Shown: positions 10,565 through 22,486, counted from the stretch's first letter. The stretch: DNA of 64,000 nucleotides from Lactarius indigo (GCA_025766275.1 JAFKAC010000011.1:1612001-1676000); one strand, 5' to 3'. Notes: generated by a model not told the origin, from the sequence alone. A program made the numbers and translations.

Positions 10565-10850
10565 TGTCATGGACTCCCCTACCACCCTTCCTGGTTCTTC
10601 TTCTGTCCCTATCTTATCTAAACCCATCTCCTCTCCTTTTCTAAGCAGTTACCTTTCTTGAACCAGTTTAGACCCTTAACATCATGCCTCCCCTTATCTG
10701 ATTATTCTAGCACCTTCTATGCTATTCTTATCCTTTGTTCCCTTGCTTTGCTGGAATATTGTCTCACTGGCACCTTATCCTATCTATAGCAACCAGTAGC
10801 ATTATGTGCTCAGGCACAATCCTGCACTATATATCAACAACACTTTTCAA
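10565..10850 (+). repeat. Truncated LTR-B fragment
   Basis: Begins TGTCATGGACTCC and follows solo LTR-B (11929-12678 and 40619-41357) through the shared landmarks TTCTAGCACCTTCT and CTATCTATAGCAACCAGTAG, then loses similarity after CAATCCTGCACTATATA. About 290 bp of a 740-750 bp LTR remains. Confidence 0.7.
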
Positions 10851-10974
10851 CTAGAACCATCATTTGTGTGGTTCACATCAATGATGTAACACTGTCACAA
10901 TGTTAGCTTGACTTGAGCTTAGTAAAGCAGCAAAGGACTTAGCAAAGACAATGTGCACAGGCATGTAACATGTG

Positions 10975-11515
10975 ATACTCAGTAAAAAAGAAAAGTTACA
11001 CAAAGTCACACAAAGTAAGCTTAAAGTCAATGACTTTTCACTTGACTGATGTCCTATTTTAGCAACTTCAAAAGTCAGGAAAAAGTCACAAAAAAGTCAG
11101 GCTAAGGTCAATGTATAGTCACTTGGTAGTCAATGACTTTTCATTGACTTTTTGTTAACTGATGTCCTATTTTTTCAACTTTGAATTGACTGCCAAAGTC
11201 AAGTGTAAGTCATTAAAAGTCAACAAAAAGTCATTGAAAAGTCACTGTAAGTCATTGACTTTTTATTGACTATGGGAGTCAATTTCCAGTCATTCAAAAG
11301 TCAATAAAAAGTTGTTAACTAAGAACTGACTTTGTTTGACTTTTAATTGACTTTGAAAATCAATTGACAGTCAACATAAAAGTCACACAAAAGTCACATA
11401 AAAGTTGAACAAAAGTCACCAATATTATTGACTACAGACTGACTTTTAGCTGACTTTGAGCCAACTCCTAAAGTCAATCAGCAGTCAAGTAAAAGTCAGT
11501 TTAAAGTCACACATT
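10975..11515. repeat. Array of AAGTCA/TGACTT words
   Basis: By my count about 18 AAGTCA and 9 TGACTT words lie within roughly 540 bp, irregularly spaced and in both orientations. A longer direct repeat, GATGTCCTATTTT followed by a CAACTT-like word, occurs at 11049 and 11161. There is no open frame. The pattern resembles subterminal repeats that bind a transposase in DNA transposons, but no transposase or terminal repeat is recognised nearby. Confidence 0.6.
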
Positions 11516-11883
11516 AATCAAATGAGAAATTCTGACAGCAAAAAAAGATATATTTTTTTTGTGACAAACAGGCCCACCACTACAAATAATATGAGAGCTT
11601 TGATTTAAAAGATAGGCACTGTGTAGCAGCCTTTGTGTTGCACTTTGATTTGTGTGGGAGAACATTAGCCACAATAAATATTGACATATGTGTGACTCTC
11701 AATGTCCTCTTTAGAGGGCTGTTCCAACTTCAGTGCTCCTGCAATTGCCTTGATAAGGTCTGTGAAATTGTATTAGCAAAGAGGGGAAGGAAGGGGAGGA
11801 GGGGCAATGTACCTCTTCTTGTAGGCCACTTCCCTTGTGACTCAATCTCATGCTCATTGACCCACTGCACAAGCTCATCACAC

Positions 11884-13947
11884 TGAAGGACTTGGAGGTG
11901 TGAGTGTGACTTGTTGTTGTTGGCTGAGTGTCATGAACTCCCTGCCACTTTTCCTTTCCTGTCCTTATCTCATCTGATCCATCTCCATTCCCTTTCTTGG
12001 TGGTTACCTTCTTGAATCTATGCTTCCCCTCTATCTGATTGTTCTAGCACCTTCTGTGCTATTCTTGTCCCCCTTCTTGTTGCCTTGCTAGCATGACACC
12101 ATCTTGCACAATACTAGCATCATCTTTCCAGCACATTACTCTATCTATAGCAACCAGTAGCATTATGCACTCAGGCGCAATCCTGTACCATATAGGGACT
12201 CCTGTAGTGCACCTTAGCTCCTTAGCTTTGGCTTAATCAACTATCTGCATTGTATCTCCAATTGCCTCCTTGAGTGCTTCAGTCCATTCAGCACTCAAGT
12301 CCTTGACCCTGAACCCCTGACCCTTGACCCTTATCTCCTTTGGGTCATTCCCCTCTCAGCCTCTGTGCAGGCTCCCCCTTGACTTCGCTCTTACCCTTCT
12401 CCTGTCTTACTGGTCAGCCCAGTGACATGTGACCTTTGGACTTAGGCCTCCAAGCTCGTCCATTGTTACCAACTCAGTCACCTTAGTACAAGGGGCTGTT
12501 ACAGAAGGACCTTTCCCACCTCAGCATAGGGGGATTGTCATAAACTCAGCTACCTTAGCACAGGAGCTGTTACCGAAGACCTTAGGAGTCCTTCCACTCA
12601 GTGGGGATCCAACTCAGAGTCCTTTGCCTCAGGCAGGATCTGTTACAGAACAATGCACACCCCCACAGAGGGGTGACACTGAGCCCTAAAATAGATGAAT
12701 CATCAGTGATATGTGGCAGAAATGGAAGACATACCTCAGACAACAAAGTTGCCTTTCCACCTGGATCCTGGGCACCCCATCTTGGGCTCTTGTGCCTGGG
12801 GTTGTCCTCAGCAGGGCTTGCCAAACACGACTTGAGTTGTGACTGAGTAGCCATGTCATCATCTGTTGTCATGGAATGGGTGTCCTTGGCTTTGGCTGCC
12901 CATGTCAACAGGGCCTTGGCACATGACGTGGTGTTGGAACACGATGATTTGGGGGAGGGAGGTTCAGGAGTTGAGTCTAGAAAGGGGGTGACACATGGTG
13001 ACTGTGAGAAGGAACAGTACTCACTGGCTGGGAGGCCACACCAGGTTGAACAAGAGACATAAAAGCCAGGCAAGGGGAAGGAGGTTGGTGAGCTACAAGG
13101 TAATTAGGTCAGGCTGTATATGCAAATACTCTTGCTCACCTGTATCAGGACCTACTGACATCCCACTGGTACCCTCATTGGATTTTGAGCATTTCCCAGT
13201 TCACCATGGAGGGCTGAGATTGCACCTATGCTTAACCTTGGGGCCAGCCTTGCTCAATGACTCTGGCTCTAAGGGTGGCTGTATGGAAGTTACACAGGGA
13301 CAAGGATGGGGGGACTTGAAAGAGGCGCAATGAGGGGACAGCTGTGAAAGGTAGGAAGGGGCAACACTGGAAGAAGCAGGAGAGTGTGAAGTGGGAGAGG
13401 GGGAAGGCAAGGCATGGGAAGAAGTACTGATGTGGCTGGAAGGAGGGATGCAGGAAGATCCCACAATGCTAGGAGTCGATGGATGGGAAGGAGGTACAGA
13501 ATGTGAGTGGTCTGAAGGGCAATCCAGCACTGACCTGAGGACTATATTGGCCTTCCAGTTGGTGCTGCACAGTGAGAGGAGGGGAGCCAAATGTCCAAGT
13601 GCTTCAACAGCTTGAGCCCACTCACCAGAAAAGTTGTGCTTGAAGAACCCTTTCTTGTGTATCTTGTTGGCAATGGCACAGGGACCATGCCTCAGTGGCT
13701 CTAGGTGGGTGCAGACAATGGTCAGTATGGTTTGGTGGATCATTTTCCACTCCCCATCTGAGAGCATCCTCCCTTCCTTGTGTTGAACTACACGTTGCAT
13801 GGGGGGTTGGGACATATTGCCAGCAGAAATGCCAACACTGGGATCATACTTGCAATCATTATATGTCCAGATGTGGGTAGCAATCCAGGCAGGTTGACAG
13901 ACAAGGGGAAGGTAAAGGGAGCTGTGGCAGTGGAGTGCCAGAGGCAA
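11884..13947 (-). pseudogene. Decayed hypothetical ORF cluster, interrupted by a solo LTR
   Basis: The minus strand has two coding-like blocks. One is 13201-13947, 248 codons, with a globular N-terminal half containing WIATHIWTYNDCKYDPSVG and GEWAQAVEALGHLAPLLSLC, then a Ser/Pro-rich tail. The other is about 12684-13073, Ser/Pro-rich. A basidiomycete-like 47-nt intron (GTGAGC...CTGAC...TTGTAG) can be read at 13093-13139, but stops on both sides prevent a clean joined frame. Solo LTR-B splits the 3' end; past it the frame runs only to about 11884. I do not recognise the family. It is the only candidate non-LTR gene in the window and looks broken. Confidence 0.4.
11929..12678 (+). repeat. Solo LTR-B (750 bp), TSD CTGAG
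   Basis: Begins TGTCATGAAC and ends GGGGTGACA, flanked by CTGAG at 11924-11928 and 12679-12683. It is closely similar to the solo LTR at 40619-41357. No internal element remains, as expected after LTR-LTR recombination. It interrupts the minus-strand hypothetical ORF cluster. Confidence 0.9.
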
Positions 13948-14267
13948 CTTGCAAGGCCAACTTGCTTGGACACAAAGACAAAGTGGCTAAGCTAATGGCT
14001 GGAGCTGACAATGTAAAAAAAAAGATTAGTTGTATGATTATGACAATAAAAATAAAAAGCACTTACAGCTTATTGTCATTGGGCATAGGGACAAAGTGAA
14101 TGAACTGGCAACTGTAGCTAGAGAAGGATAAGGAAAGGATGAGTAAAAAATAGAAAAAAAGACAAAATGCAACTCATGATTCACTGACAAAGTACTTTGT
14201 TGCAGGCTGAGAAGTTCTTGAAGGTGGCCAACCATATTGATGTATTTCATGAACTCCAGGTTGTGTG
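13948..14267. other. Left flank of the F2-b nest
   Basis: No supported gene. Contains A-rich tracts near 14014-14060 and ends in TTGTGTG directly before the F2-b LTR. It does not resemble the right flank of F2-b at 55782. Confidence 0.4.
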
Positions 14268-14464
14268 TGTAACACCACTCCAGGGGTGTTAGGTATGACC
14301 TGTACCAAGTCAGTCGAGATGCGGTAGTATAAGCTCAACAGCTTGACTTCAGTAAGGTGATGCACAAGGATCACAAGGACATAAGTCACTTGGACCATAG
14401 AGGAAGGCTAAGGCATGAAGACCTAGCAAAAGTGGGGATCTGCAAGACAGGGAAAAGCACAAAG
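14268..14464 (-). repeat. F2-b 3' LTR, part 1
   Basis: Begins TGTAACACCACT and matches the start of the F2-b 5' LTR at 54412. It is cut at CAAAG by Copia-1; the rest resumes at 38098. Confidence 0.9.
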
Positions 14465-14891
14465 TGTTGAGACGCGACTGTTAAAAGTCACATGTCTTGT
14501 GGGATCTGATTGAGTCAGCCCACATACTATATGCAGTATCTGTCCCTTATGAACTTATGGACACTCCGGACTCATACGGACCGCTTTTGTTTATCTTTAT
14601 TGTTAGATCCATATATGGTTCTTATTGTTCTTTCTATTGTTAAGATACCGGTATTGTCTGCTTTAGGCAGCTATTGTTCTCTGCCATCCAATGGCATTTC
14701 TCCCTCTGGTGCACAGACCACCTGTATTGTGTTTGGGTCACCAGTGCGCACAGACCATTATTATCTAAGCGTCCTGTATAAAAGGACTGCTGTTTTTGCC
14801 TCTACACTTCAGAGTTCCCTTCACCTCTGAAGTTAACTTGTCTTTTAGCTGTTCAAGCTTATCCTTTGCTTGTTAGTTCTGCGCTTCAACA
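14465..14891 (+). repeat. Copia-1 5' LTR (427 bp)
   Basis: Begins TGTTGAGACGCG and ends GCGCTTCAACA. It contains TGTATAAAAGG (TATA box) near 14776 and the inverted repeat CTTCAGAG/CTCTGAAG just downstream. It is 111 bp shorter than the 3' LTR. Confidence 0.93.
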
Positions 14892-14908
14892 GGTTATGGG
14901 CCCTGATG
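14892..14908 (+). other. Copia-1 primer binding site (initiator tRNA-Met anticodon region)
   Basis: GGTTATGGGCCCTGATG follows the LTR. Its complement contains GGGCCCATAACC, the anticodon stem-loop of eukaryotic initiator tRNA-Met, the half-tRNA priming arrangement known for Drosophila copia. Copia-2 has the equivalent site. Confidence 0.75.
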
Positions 14909-15900
14909 CCTAATAACTAACTTGCTTTTTATCAGATCTACTCATGTCACTTTGCTCTCTCAGCCGACTACATATCCTTGTCGTCTTCTTTACCTTCAGT
15001 GAGCATCCTCTATCCTCTTTTGACACACCCTTCTTTCTTGTCCACCATGACTTCTGTCATGTGCCATTTTGGCTAGCCTCCTAAGGAGGTTCTCATGAGA
15101 GGTTTTATACAACCTCAAATTCCTCTGTGTGCACTACCATATCTTCTTTACCCGGTCTTTGTCCGGAAGTGCTTTCATAGGCCAATAGGGGAAGACCCTT
15201 GTGGCTATAGGCCTCTCTAATGGTTGGGTGATACTCGGTTAATACCTGGGTCACTTTAAGGGGTGTGAAGGCCTGGTTAATAGTCAAACCCAGAAGTCCT
15301 TCCCTCTGATACAACTAGGAGACACTACTTTAGTACTATACACAGTAGCTATGACTAGACCTCTGCTAGGAGAAGTATTCGCTCCCTTTGTGCAGGATTT
15401 GCTGCATAGCAAGTATCACTAGTCTAGTTGCTTAGTACCAAGACCCTTAATGGTCTGTTCTAGAGACTCCACAGACAGAAGATTCAGTTGTTATGGGAGT
15501 TGATCCCTATCACTGTCTCTTGAACTCGCTGTTGGCTCCTCTCTAGGGTACTACCCTTTACTATAGATCCTTAGTAGCCCCAGCATCAAGGCTGTAAGGC
15601 TGAGGGATACAGAGACCTAGTAGTCCTTTGCTGGACCAAAAGCTCCTATTCCGTCGAAGCCAACAAAGCTGTTGCATGACTATTACCCATAGTAACATTT
15701 GGGCTTTGTGGATCTTAGTATAAGGCAGCCATCAGTACAAATGATTCCACTATATAATTATATCCAAGTTGCACATACTTGAGGCATAACACCATTAGTG
15801 TTATGGAGTATAGCGCTCCTATGGCTGGACCTCTACTTTCTCTACCAAGATCTGAGCTGGTTCTGAGTGCTCCTCGGAACCAGATTTACAAACATCTCAA
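14909..15900 (+). other. Copia-1 5' untranslated leader
   Basis: About 990 bp between primer site and gag ATG, without a supported gene. Contains a CTGGTTC/GAACCAG inverted repeat near 15857-15883. Confidence 0.5.
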
Positions 15901-18625
15901 ATGTCTTTCCATCTCGTCTTCCCTCCATCCGTCACCCTCACCAAGTTGGATGGCACCAACTGGCAGACTTGGTCTGCCACCTTCACCTCCCTCATGCTGA
16001 TGAACAGGTGCAGCAGGCACCTCACACATGGTGCTCCTGCATCTGTGCCCCAACATCCCCCTCTTGCAGCAGGCGCTGTGGGGCCCACTGGCCCTACAGA
16101 TGAGGGACTCGCCATCCTTGCCCTCTGGGCAAAACAGGAGGAGGTCATTACTGGCCTCCTATTCCTGTCTGTGACAACGGAGGTCTTGTCTGGTATTCAC
16201 TCCTCCCACATCTTCCCAACCGTCCATGATAAGTTTGTGGAGTTGGAGAACCTCTATGGTCAGGTTGGCTCAATGGCCACCTTCAACATTTGGGTGGGCT
16301 TGGCAAATACCAAGCTTCAGGAAGGTAGCCCCTTCCTACCTCAGCTCCAAAAAATGCTGGACCTGAGGAACACCCTGGTGGAGCAGGGAATGCCCATCTC
16401 GGACATGCAAATGTCCTTCATTCTACTAGATGCGCTCCCCCCATCTTACAGCACCATAGCTGGCACCATCCTGGCCTCTGGCCCCCCCTCTAACCTCCAA
16501 CCTCAGGACCTAATCAATAGGTTCATTAATGAGGAATCTCATCTCGCTGGTCCTGTGGCATCCTACAATAAGGTTGCCCCCGTCAAAAAATCTTCGGCCC
16601 CTCATGCTCATGAGGCACGGCCATTGGGCAGCTCTGTGTCTTTGGACATAATCTGCCACTACTGCAAAAAACCTGGCCATAAAAAGCCAGAATGTTACAA
16701 ACTTAAACGGGACCAGGAGAATGCTAAGAAGGGGAAGGCAGGACAGCGGGCGAAGGCCACCCAGAATACCACAATAGAGGTGCCGGACTCACTTCCAGCA
16801 AACAGGTTAAATAATATACCTGTACCAAAGAGCCGACTATTTACTATAGTTAATGGCTCTGGAAAAATAGAGGAGGTACATGAAGTACCTCAGGTTTCCC
16901 TTTACACAATGGGTACACACAGTACCCAGATTGCATCAAAATGGATGATGGACAGCGGGGCTTCAGCACACTTTACACCCCACATAGAAGACTATGACAC
17001 CTACACACCTCACAAAGGTGTTGAAGTTCTTCTAGGAGATAACTCCCTTCTAAGGAGTGTTGGTACTGGAACAGTAACAATCCATACCAACTTTGGGTAT
17101 GACCTAAAAATCTCCAATGTGCTGCACCTACCAAATACACATTCGTGTATATTGTCCACCCCTGCCCTAACAGCTAAGGGGGCCATAGTAAGTTTTGATG
17201 CCACTACCTTTGCCATAAGGTATGATGGGAAAACCATTGCGGAAGGACACAAGGCTTCAGGCCTATATTGGCTTGATGGGCACCATAAAGTAAATGCCCA
17301 AGCAACTGCATCTGCTAGCCTTGATGTCTGGCATCAGCGCATGGGACATATGTCCAAAGAAGCGCTCCAAAGATATGCTCCCAAGTCTGTAAAAGGACTT
17401 AACATAGATGAATCCCCTGAGGAAGAAGGTCCCTGTCATGGGTGTGAACTTGGCAAGTCCACCCACAAACCTTTTCCTCCCTCCCAGAAGTGTGCACAAG
17501 AATCCCATGAACTTGTGCACAGTGACCTTGTTGGCCCACTACAGAGTAACTCTATCCAGGGCAACAAATACTTCGCCACCTTCATAGATGACTTCTCAAA
17601 AGCAGCAGTTGTCATTCCTATGAAATCTAAGGACCAGTTCACGGGTGCCTTCCTACACTATAAGGCATGGGCTGAAAAACAACAAAATAAGCCCATCAAA
17701 ACCCTGCACTCGGACCGTGGTGGCAAGTATGTCAACAATGTCCTTAAGGACATTCTTCTAGAGGAGGGGATTGAGCATATGCTGATGATGCCTTATTCTC
17801 CACAACAGAATGGGAGAGCCAAGCGGTTTAACCGCACCATCATGGAAAAAGGCACCAGCATGCTTCACCATGCTGGCCTTAGTCTCGGCTTTTGGGAACA
17901 AGCAGTTCAAACTGCAGTGCACATTTATAATCGCACCCCAACCTGTTCTAACAAGTGGAAAACTCCGCTGGAGCTCTGGGATGGTACAGTCCCAGATGTC
18001 TCTTATCTTAGAGTATTTGGCTGTAAAGCCTACTATCATGTACCAGAACACAACCAGTGCAAATTAGATCCTAAATCAAAGGAAGCCGTGTTTGTGGGCT
18101 ATGAACCCAACTCAAAGGGTTACACACTCTGGGATAGACATAGCCGGTGCTTCGTCTCTTCACGAGATGTTACATTTGACGAAGCTACCTTCCCATCCCT
18201 GAGTGACCTGACTAGTCACTCCAACCAACCTATTACTTCTCCCGTGTCCGGCGAACCTGCTAAAGGGGCTGCTGTTGCCGGTGAGATATTCTTTGTAGTG
18301 CCTAGTCAGCCTACGCCAGCTGTTGCCCCTGTGGCACCTCAGACACCAGTCTTTGTCTTACCACCTATACAGGTGCCCACAGTTCCAGTACAACAGCCTA
18401 GCACACCCCCCAACACCTCTCCAAATGCTGCCAACCAGACTATATACCACACTCCCCCCTCCCAAGCCCCTGCTCCTACAACACCAAGGCGCCCTCGCAC
18501 TTGTTCACAAGGGAGACCACCTGTAGTAACCGCCCCAATCCCTGCCCCCAACTTCAATAGGGATATCTCTCCTCCTAGGCATACGCCTAGATCTCTGAGG
18601 AATGGGCCTGTCACTTCACCCCCTC
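15901..18625 (+). pseudogene. Copia-1 polyprotein, N-terminal part: Gag, protease, integrase
   Basis: Starts at ATG 15901. A UBN2/gag-like N-terminus (LTKLDGTNWQTW) is followed by a CCHC knuckle CHYCKKPGHKKPEC near residues 251-264, protease WMMDSGASAHF near 350, integrase HHCC zinc finger (HQRMGH...CHGCELGK, ~476-517), and the catalytic core with D in HSDLVGP and LHSDRGG. The third catalytic residue of DD35E, glutamate, is lysine at residue 641 (AAG at 17821-17823; NGRAKRFNRT where the family has NGRAER). The frame is cut by a solo LTR at 18626. Two other defects exist downstream, so this copy is dead. Confidence 0.9.
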
Positions 18626-19207
18626 TGTTACGCCACTACAGAGGCGTAAGGTATGACCTGTACCAAGTCAGTCACAACGCGGTAGCACAAGCTCTGAGGC
18701 TCAGCTTCAGTAAGATGATGCACAAGGATCACAAGGATATGAATCACTTGGATCGTAGAGGAAGGCTAAGACTCAAAGGTCTAGCAGAAACAAAGGATCC
18801 TTGAGACAGGGGAAAGCGCGAAGGTGTCCACGTTAGACGAGTGTAGTATTACACAAGAAGTCTAGTCTACCGTACAAGCTAGGTATGACCAGGGTTAAAT
18901 AGAGGCTGCGCTGTATGGTTGCTACAAATAGATGGCACCATCGCTAGGTTAAGGAATAAAGGGATGGGCATAAAGGGAACAAGGTATGGATATAACAGGG
19001 ATAAGGGTGAATCACGTGGGGCCGCACGTGATTGGGAACAAGTCGGAAACTAGCACATGTCGAACTTTATCAGAAGGACATACCGATAAGTAGGGCGTGC
19101 AATAGGAACCGAGTAATCGTAAAGTCCATGTAATTGTACAGGGCTCGTATAGTATCGGGAAGGGAATAGAGGCATGAGAAAGAACGAGTCCAAGGAAAAT
19201 CGTAACA
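18626..19207 (-). repeat. Solo F2-family LTR (582 bp) inside Copia-1, TSD CCCTC
   Basis: Bounded by TGTTACGCCACT and ATCGTAACA, flanked by CCCTC at 18621-18625 and 19208-19212. Homologous over its length to the F2-a LTR at 20843-21408 and in the same orientation. No internal sequence remains. Confidence 0.93.
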
Positions 19208-19212
19208 CCCTC

Positions 19213-20842
19213 GCCCAAGGCGTGGGACTAGGGTATGATTCACAAATCCTTGCTACTTCACAGAGGAAAACAATGAATTTGTGCCTGGGAGCAGTAGGCT
19301 GGGAATGATGGACTTGCTGAATGCTGCTGAGGTACCTGGCTACGAGGACCCGCAGACTTTCAAGCAAGCCATGGAGTCTGACCAAGCTGCTGATTGGCTT
19401 GAAGTGTGCCAGTATGAACTGGATGCTCTCGACAAGCTTGACGTCTGGAGGCTTGAACCCCTTCCTGAAGGAAGGAAGGTGGTTAAGTGTAAATGGGTGT
19501 TCAAAAAGAAAGCAGATGGACGCTTTTGTGCTAGGCTAGTGGCAAAAGGGTTCACCCAACTAGAGGGGGTGGACTTTGACGAAACTTTCTCCCCAGTTGC
19601 CCATTTTGAGTCTTTGCGACTCCTTCTTGCGTTGGCTATGCTTGAAGACTGGCATATTCACCAGATGGATGTCAAATCGGCATTCCTTCATGGGGAACTG
19701 GAGGAAGAAATCTATATGGAGCAACCCGTTGGTTTTGTCACTGCTGGCTCTGAGCACCTTGTGTGCTGGTTACAAAAGGCCCTTTATGGCCTGAAACAGG
19801 CTTCCCGCACATGGAATGTGCAGTTCCATGGGGTCCTAGTTGACCTAGGCTTTACGCGGATGTACTCTGATGCAGGAGTATATGTGTATCATCTTCAAGA
19901 GGGGGGTGATACACTTTTCGTGATCTTATATGTAGATGACATCACTATACTCGGAAGTTCCTTATCAAAGATCAAAGATCTGAAGGCTTCTCTATCTAGT
20001 CAATATGAGATGACTGATCTGGGAGAGATCCAGTCCTATCTCAGTGTTAACATCACCAGAGATCGTGCTAATCGCACTATGGAAATCAACCAATCAGATT
20101 ACATCTGCGATGTAGTGGAACACTTTGGAATGTCTGATTCCAATCCAGTATATACCCCTCTTCCCTCTGGTGCCGAGGCACACTTGATCAAGTACACAGA
20201 TCAGGCCTCTACTTCTGAGATTAAGAAGTATCAACAGATTATTGGGTCTCTGCTATATGCGCAGATTGGAAGCAGACCTGATATTTCCTTCGCTGTTGCG
20301 TGCCTTAGCCAATTCGCTTCCAACCCCTCACCTCAGCATTTATGCCTAGCCAAGTATGTCCTAGCTTATCTTAATAGCACCAAGGACTACTCGTTACGCT
20401 ATGCTGGAGGGAATGGCAATGGTGGTGAAGGCCTTCATGGCTATTGCGATGCTTCCTGGGGAGATCAGGAAGAAAAGCACTCCACCTCAGGTTTTGTCTA
20501 CCTGCTTGCAAATGGAGCCATTTCTTGGTGTACCAGAAAGCAAAAGACAATTGCGCAGTCTACCACTGAGGCAGAATACATGAGCCTCTCAGATGCCTCT
20601 AACCAGGCTCAGTGGTATACCACTTTCCTTGGAGAATTGGGGTATGAGGTTTCCTCCCCCATTCCTCTGCACTGTGACAATAAGGGTGCTGTGGACTTAG
20701 CTCTCAACCCTGTCACTGGGAGACATTCCAAACACATCCTGATCAAACACCATGTAGTCAGGGAGTACGTAGAAAACAAGGTCATATGCCTGATACGTAC
20801 ACCCACAGGGGAAATGGTTGCAGATGGACTTACTAAGTCACT
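19213..20842 (+). pseudogene. Copia-1 polyprotein, RT-RNase H part
   Basis: Continues in the same frame as 15901-18625 once the solo LTR and one CCCTC are discounted, but with a TGA at 19236-19238. RT shows motif A QMDVKSAFLHG (aspartate present), the copia signature IYMEQPVGF, ALYGLKQASRTW and catalytic LYVDDITIL near 19929-19955. RNase H has GYCDASWGD, TEAEYMSLSDA and HCDNKGAV. It is cut after DGLTKS by F2-a; the last 16 codons lie at 37162-37210. Confidence 0.92.
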
Positions 20843-21408
20843 TGTAACACCACTACAGGGGCATTGTGTACGACCTGTACTAAGTCAGTTGAGTTGCGGC
20901 AACACAAGCTCTGAGGCTTGGTTTCAGTAAGATGATGCACAAGGATCACAAGGATGTTAGTCACTTGGATCGTAGAGGGATGCTAAGACTCGAAGGTCTA
21001 GCAGGGAGTTTGCGAGACAATGAAGGGCACAAAGGCGTTCGAGTGTAGTATTACACAAGAAGTCTAGTCTACCGTACAAGCTAGATAGGACTAGGTTTAA
21101 ATAGATAGGGATCTGTATGGCGAGTACAAACAGATGGCACCATCGCCAGTCTCGGAACAAGCAAGAGTGCATAAGGGGAACAAAGGGGAATCATACTGGG
21201 AATAATGGGTAATCACGCGGGATCGTGCGTGAGTGGGAATGCAACGGAAACTAGCACATGTCAAACTTTATCGGAAGAGAGCGTCGATAAGTAGGGCGCA
21301 TGATAGGAACTGGAGAAACGTAAAGTTCGCGTAGTTGTACAGGGCTCGTATAGTATGGGGAAGGGAACAGTGATAGGCAAAAGAACGAGTCCAAGGAAAA
21401 TTGTAACA
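20843..21408 (-). repeat. F2-a 3' LTR (566 bp)
   Basis: Bounded by TGTAACACCACT and AAAATTGTAACA. The adjoining TTACCCCCCTTC (21409-21420) is the polypurine tract on the minus strand, which marks this as the 3' LTR of a minus-strand element. Confidence 0.92.
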
Positions 21409-21442
21409 TTACCCCCCTTCTTGGTCTGAAGACACCTCAACT

Positions 21443-22486
21443 TCAGCTCTCTGGGTCAACAAGGTCGTAAATGTCAGCATCGAGGTCGTTCTCCGGCCAC
21501 GGGGCAATGTCGAGTCAGCAATAGTGGGTTTTGAGGAAAAAGAGGGGTCCTCGACGTCCACACTTACAGCACATCTCATACTGGGGACACCGGATCTTGT
21601 CATGATTGGCATTGGTGCGGAAGCACCGTCCACACCACCTTCCCTGAGTTTCAGCTGCGATCGTTGGTGGTTCTGGGACAGTGAAGGAAGTGGTCACCTC
21701 GGTGGACACTGCTTGCCGAATACATTCATCTGCTTGAGAGGTGGTGATGACTTCGGCGACCATTCCTGCACGACGAAAGATACACCGGTAAGATTGGTGT
21801 TCCTGACTTTGGCAGTGTCGGCATGCTGGTCGTGACCTAGTGGGGCAGTCGTGCACAAGATGGTGGGGACTATTGCAGTGGTAGCAGCGTCGTCGATGGG
21901 GTTTGTCAGCGAGGCGGGGGAATTCTAGTGGTCCCCCCCTTCGCGGGGAAAAGGGGATGGCGTAGCGAGAGTGTCGGAGTGGGGCCAGGAGCGCCGTCAT
22001 TTGTGCATATTTGTTGCTGATGGTGGCGAGGGCCCCTGCATACTGGAGCCGTCTCTTAGTGCTGGCTAGCATGAGGTCCACCATGAGTTGCTCCGATCGC
22101 AGTTTACGCGCGTCTTCTTCCAGTTTCTCGCACTTCTTGTCAATTTCCTTGAGTGCAAGGAGCCCAGTGCGCAGTCTGGTGACTTCAGCCATAAGTCGTG
22201 GGGAGTTGAGCTCGATAAGAGTCTTGTCCAAGGCGCAGGCATGGATGTTGTGGGGGTCGAAGAACTGAAGCTGCTCAGCTGTGAAGGGGGGTGCTGAGAC
22301 ATTAGGCCGGAGCGACAAGAGGTAGACTGTCTCCCTGTAGTGTGGTTGCCTAGCACCCATTGTTCCTACTACCTCGGTGAATCCTTTGCGATAGTAAATA
22401 TACTTCGCAGTGTTAGATCCACCGTCCAGTAGCGGGATCTGTAACGGGTAGAACTTCGGGGTACCTTGTATGTTTGGAAAGAAAGG
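21443..22486 (-). pseudogene. F2-a ORF3, C-terminal part (coiled coil and zinc knuckles)
   Basis: The frame runs in from 30845-30426 across the F1-A insertion; one CCTTT duplication separates the halves and the frame is kept. Visible parts: a conserved block (PHYRETVYLLSL...FDPHNIHACALDKTLIELN), a heptad-rich helical stretch (VTRLRTGLLALKEIDKKCE), tandem CCHC knuckles (CYHCNSPHHLVHDC, CRHCQSQEHQSYRC) and a further Cys/His cluster (CGRCFRTNANH...CCKCGRRG). A TGA at 21515-21517 truncates it; the natural end shared with F2-b (DPES) is at 21443. The zinc knuckles suggest RNA or DNA binding. There is no signal peptide or membrane segment, so it is not an envelope protein. Confidence 0.7.

Noticed and set aside
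10975..11515. CRISPR-like array
   Set aside because: Words are six bases, irregularly spaced and in both orientations; this is eukaryotic repeat DNA.
20843..21408. Second solo LTR in Copia-1 pol
   Set aside because: The polypurine tract and ORF3 directly follow and the TSD partner is at 37157, so it is the 3' LTR of F2-a, not a solo LTR.
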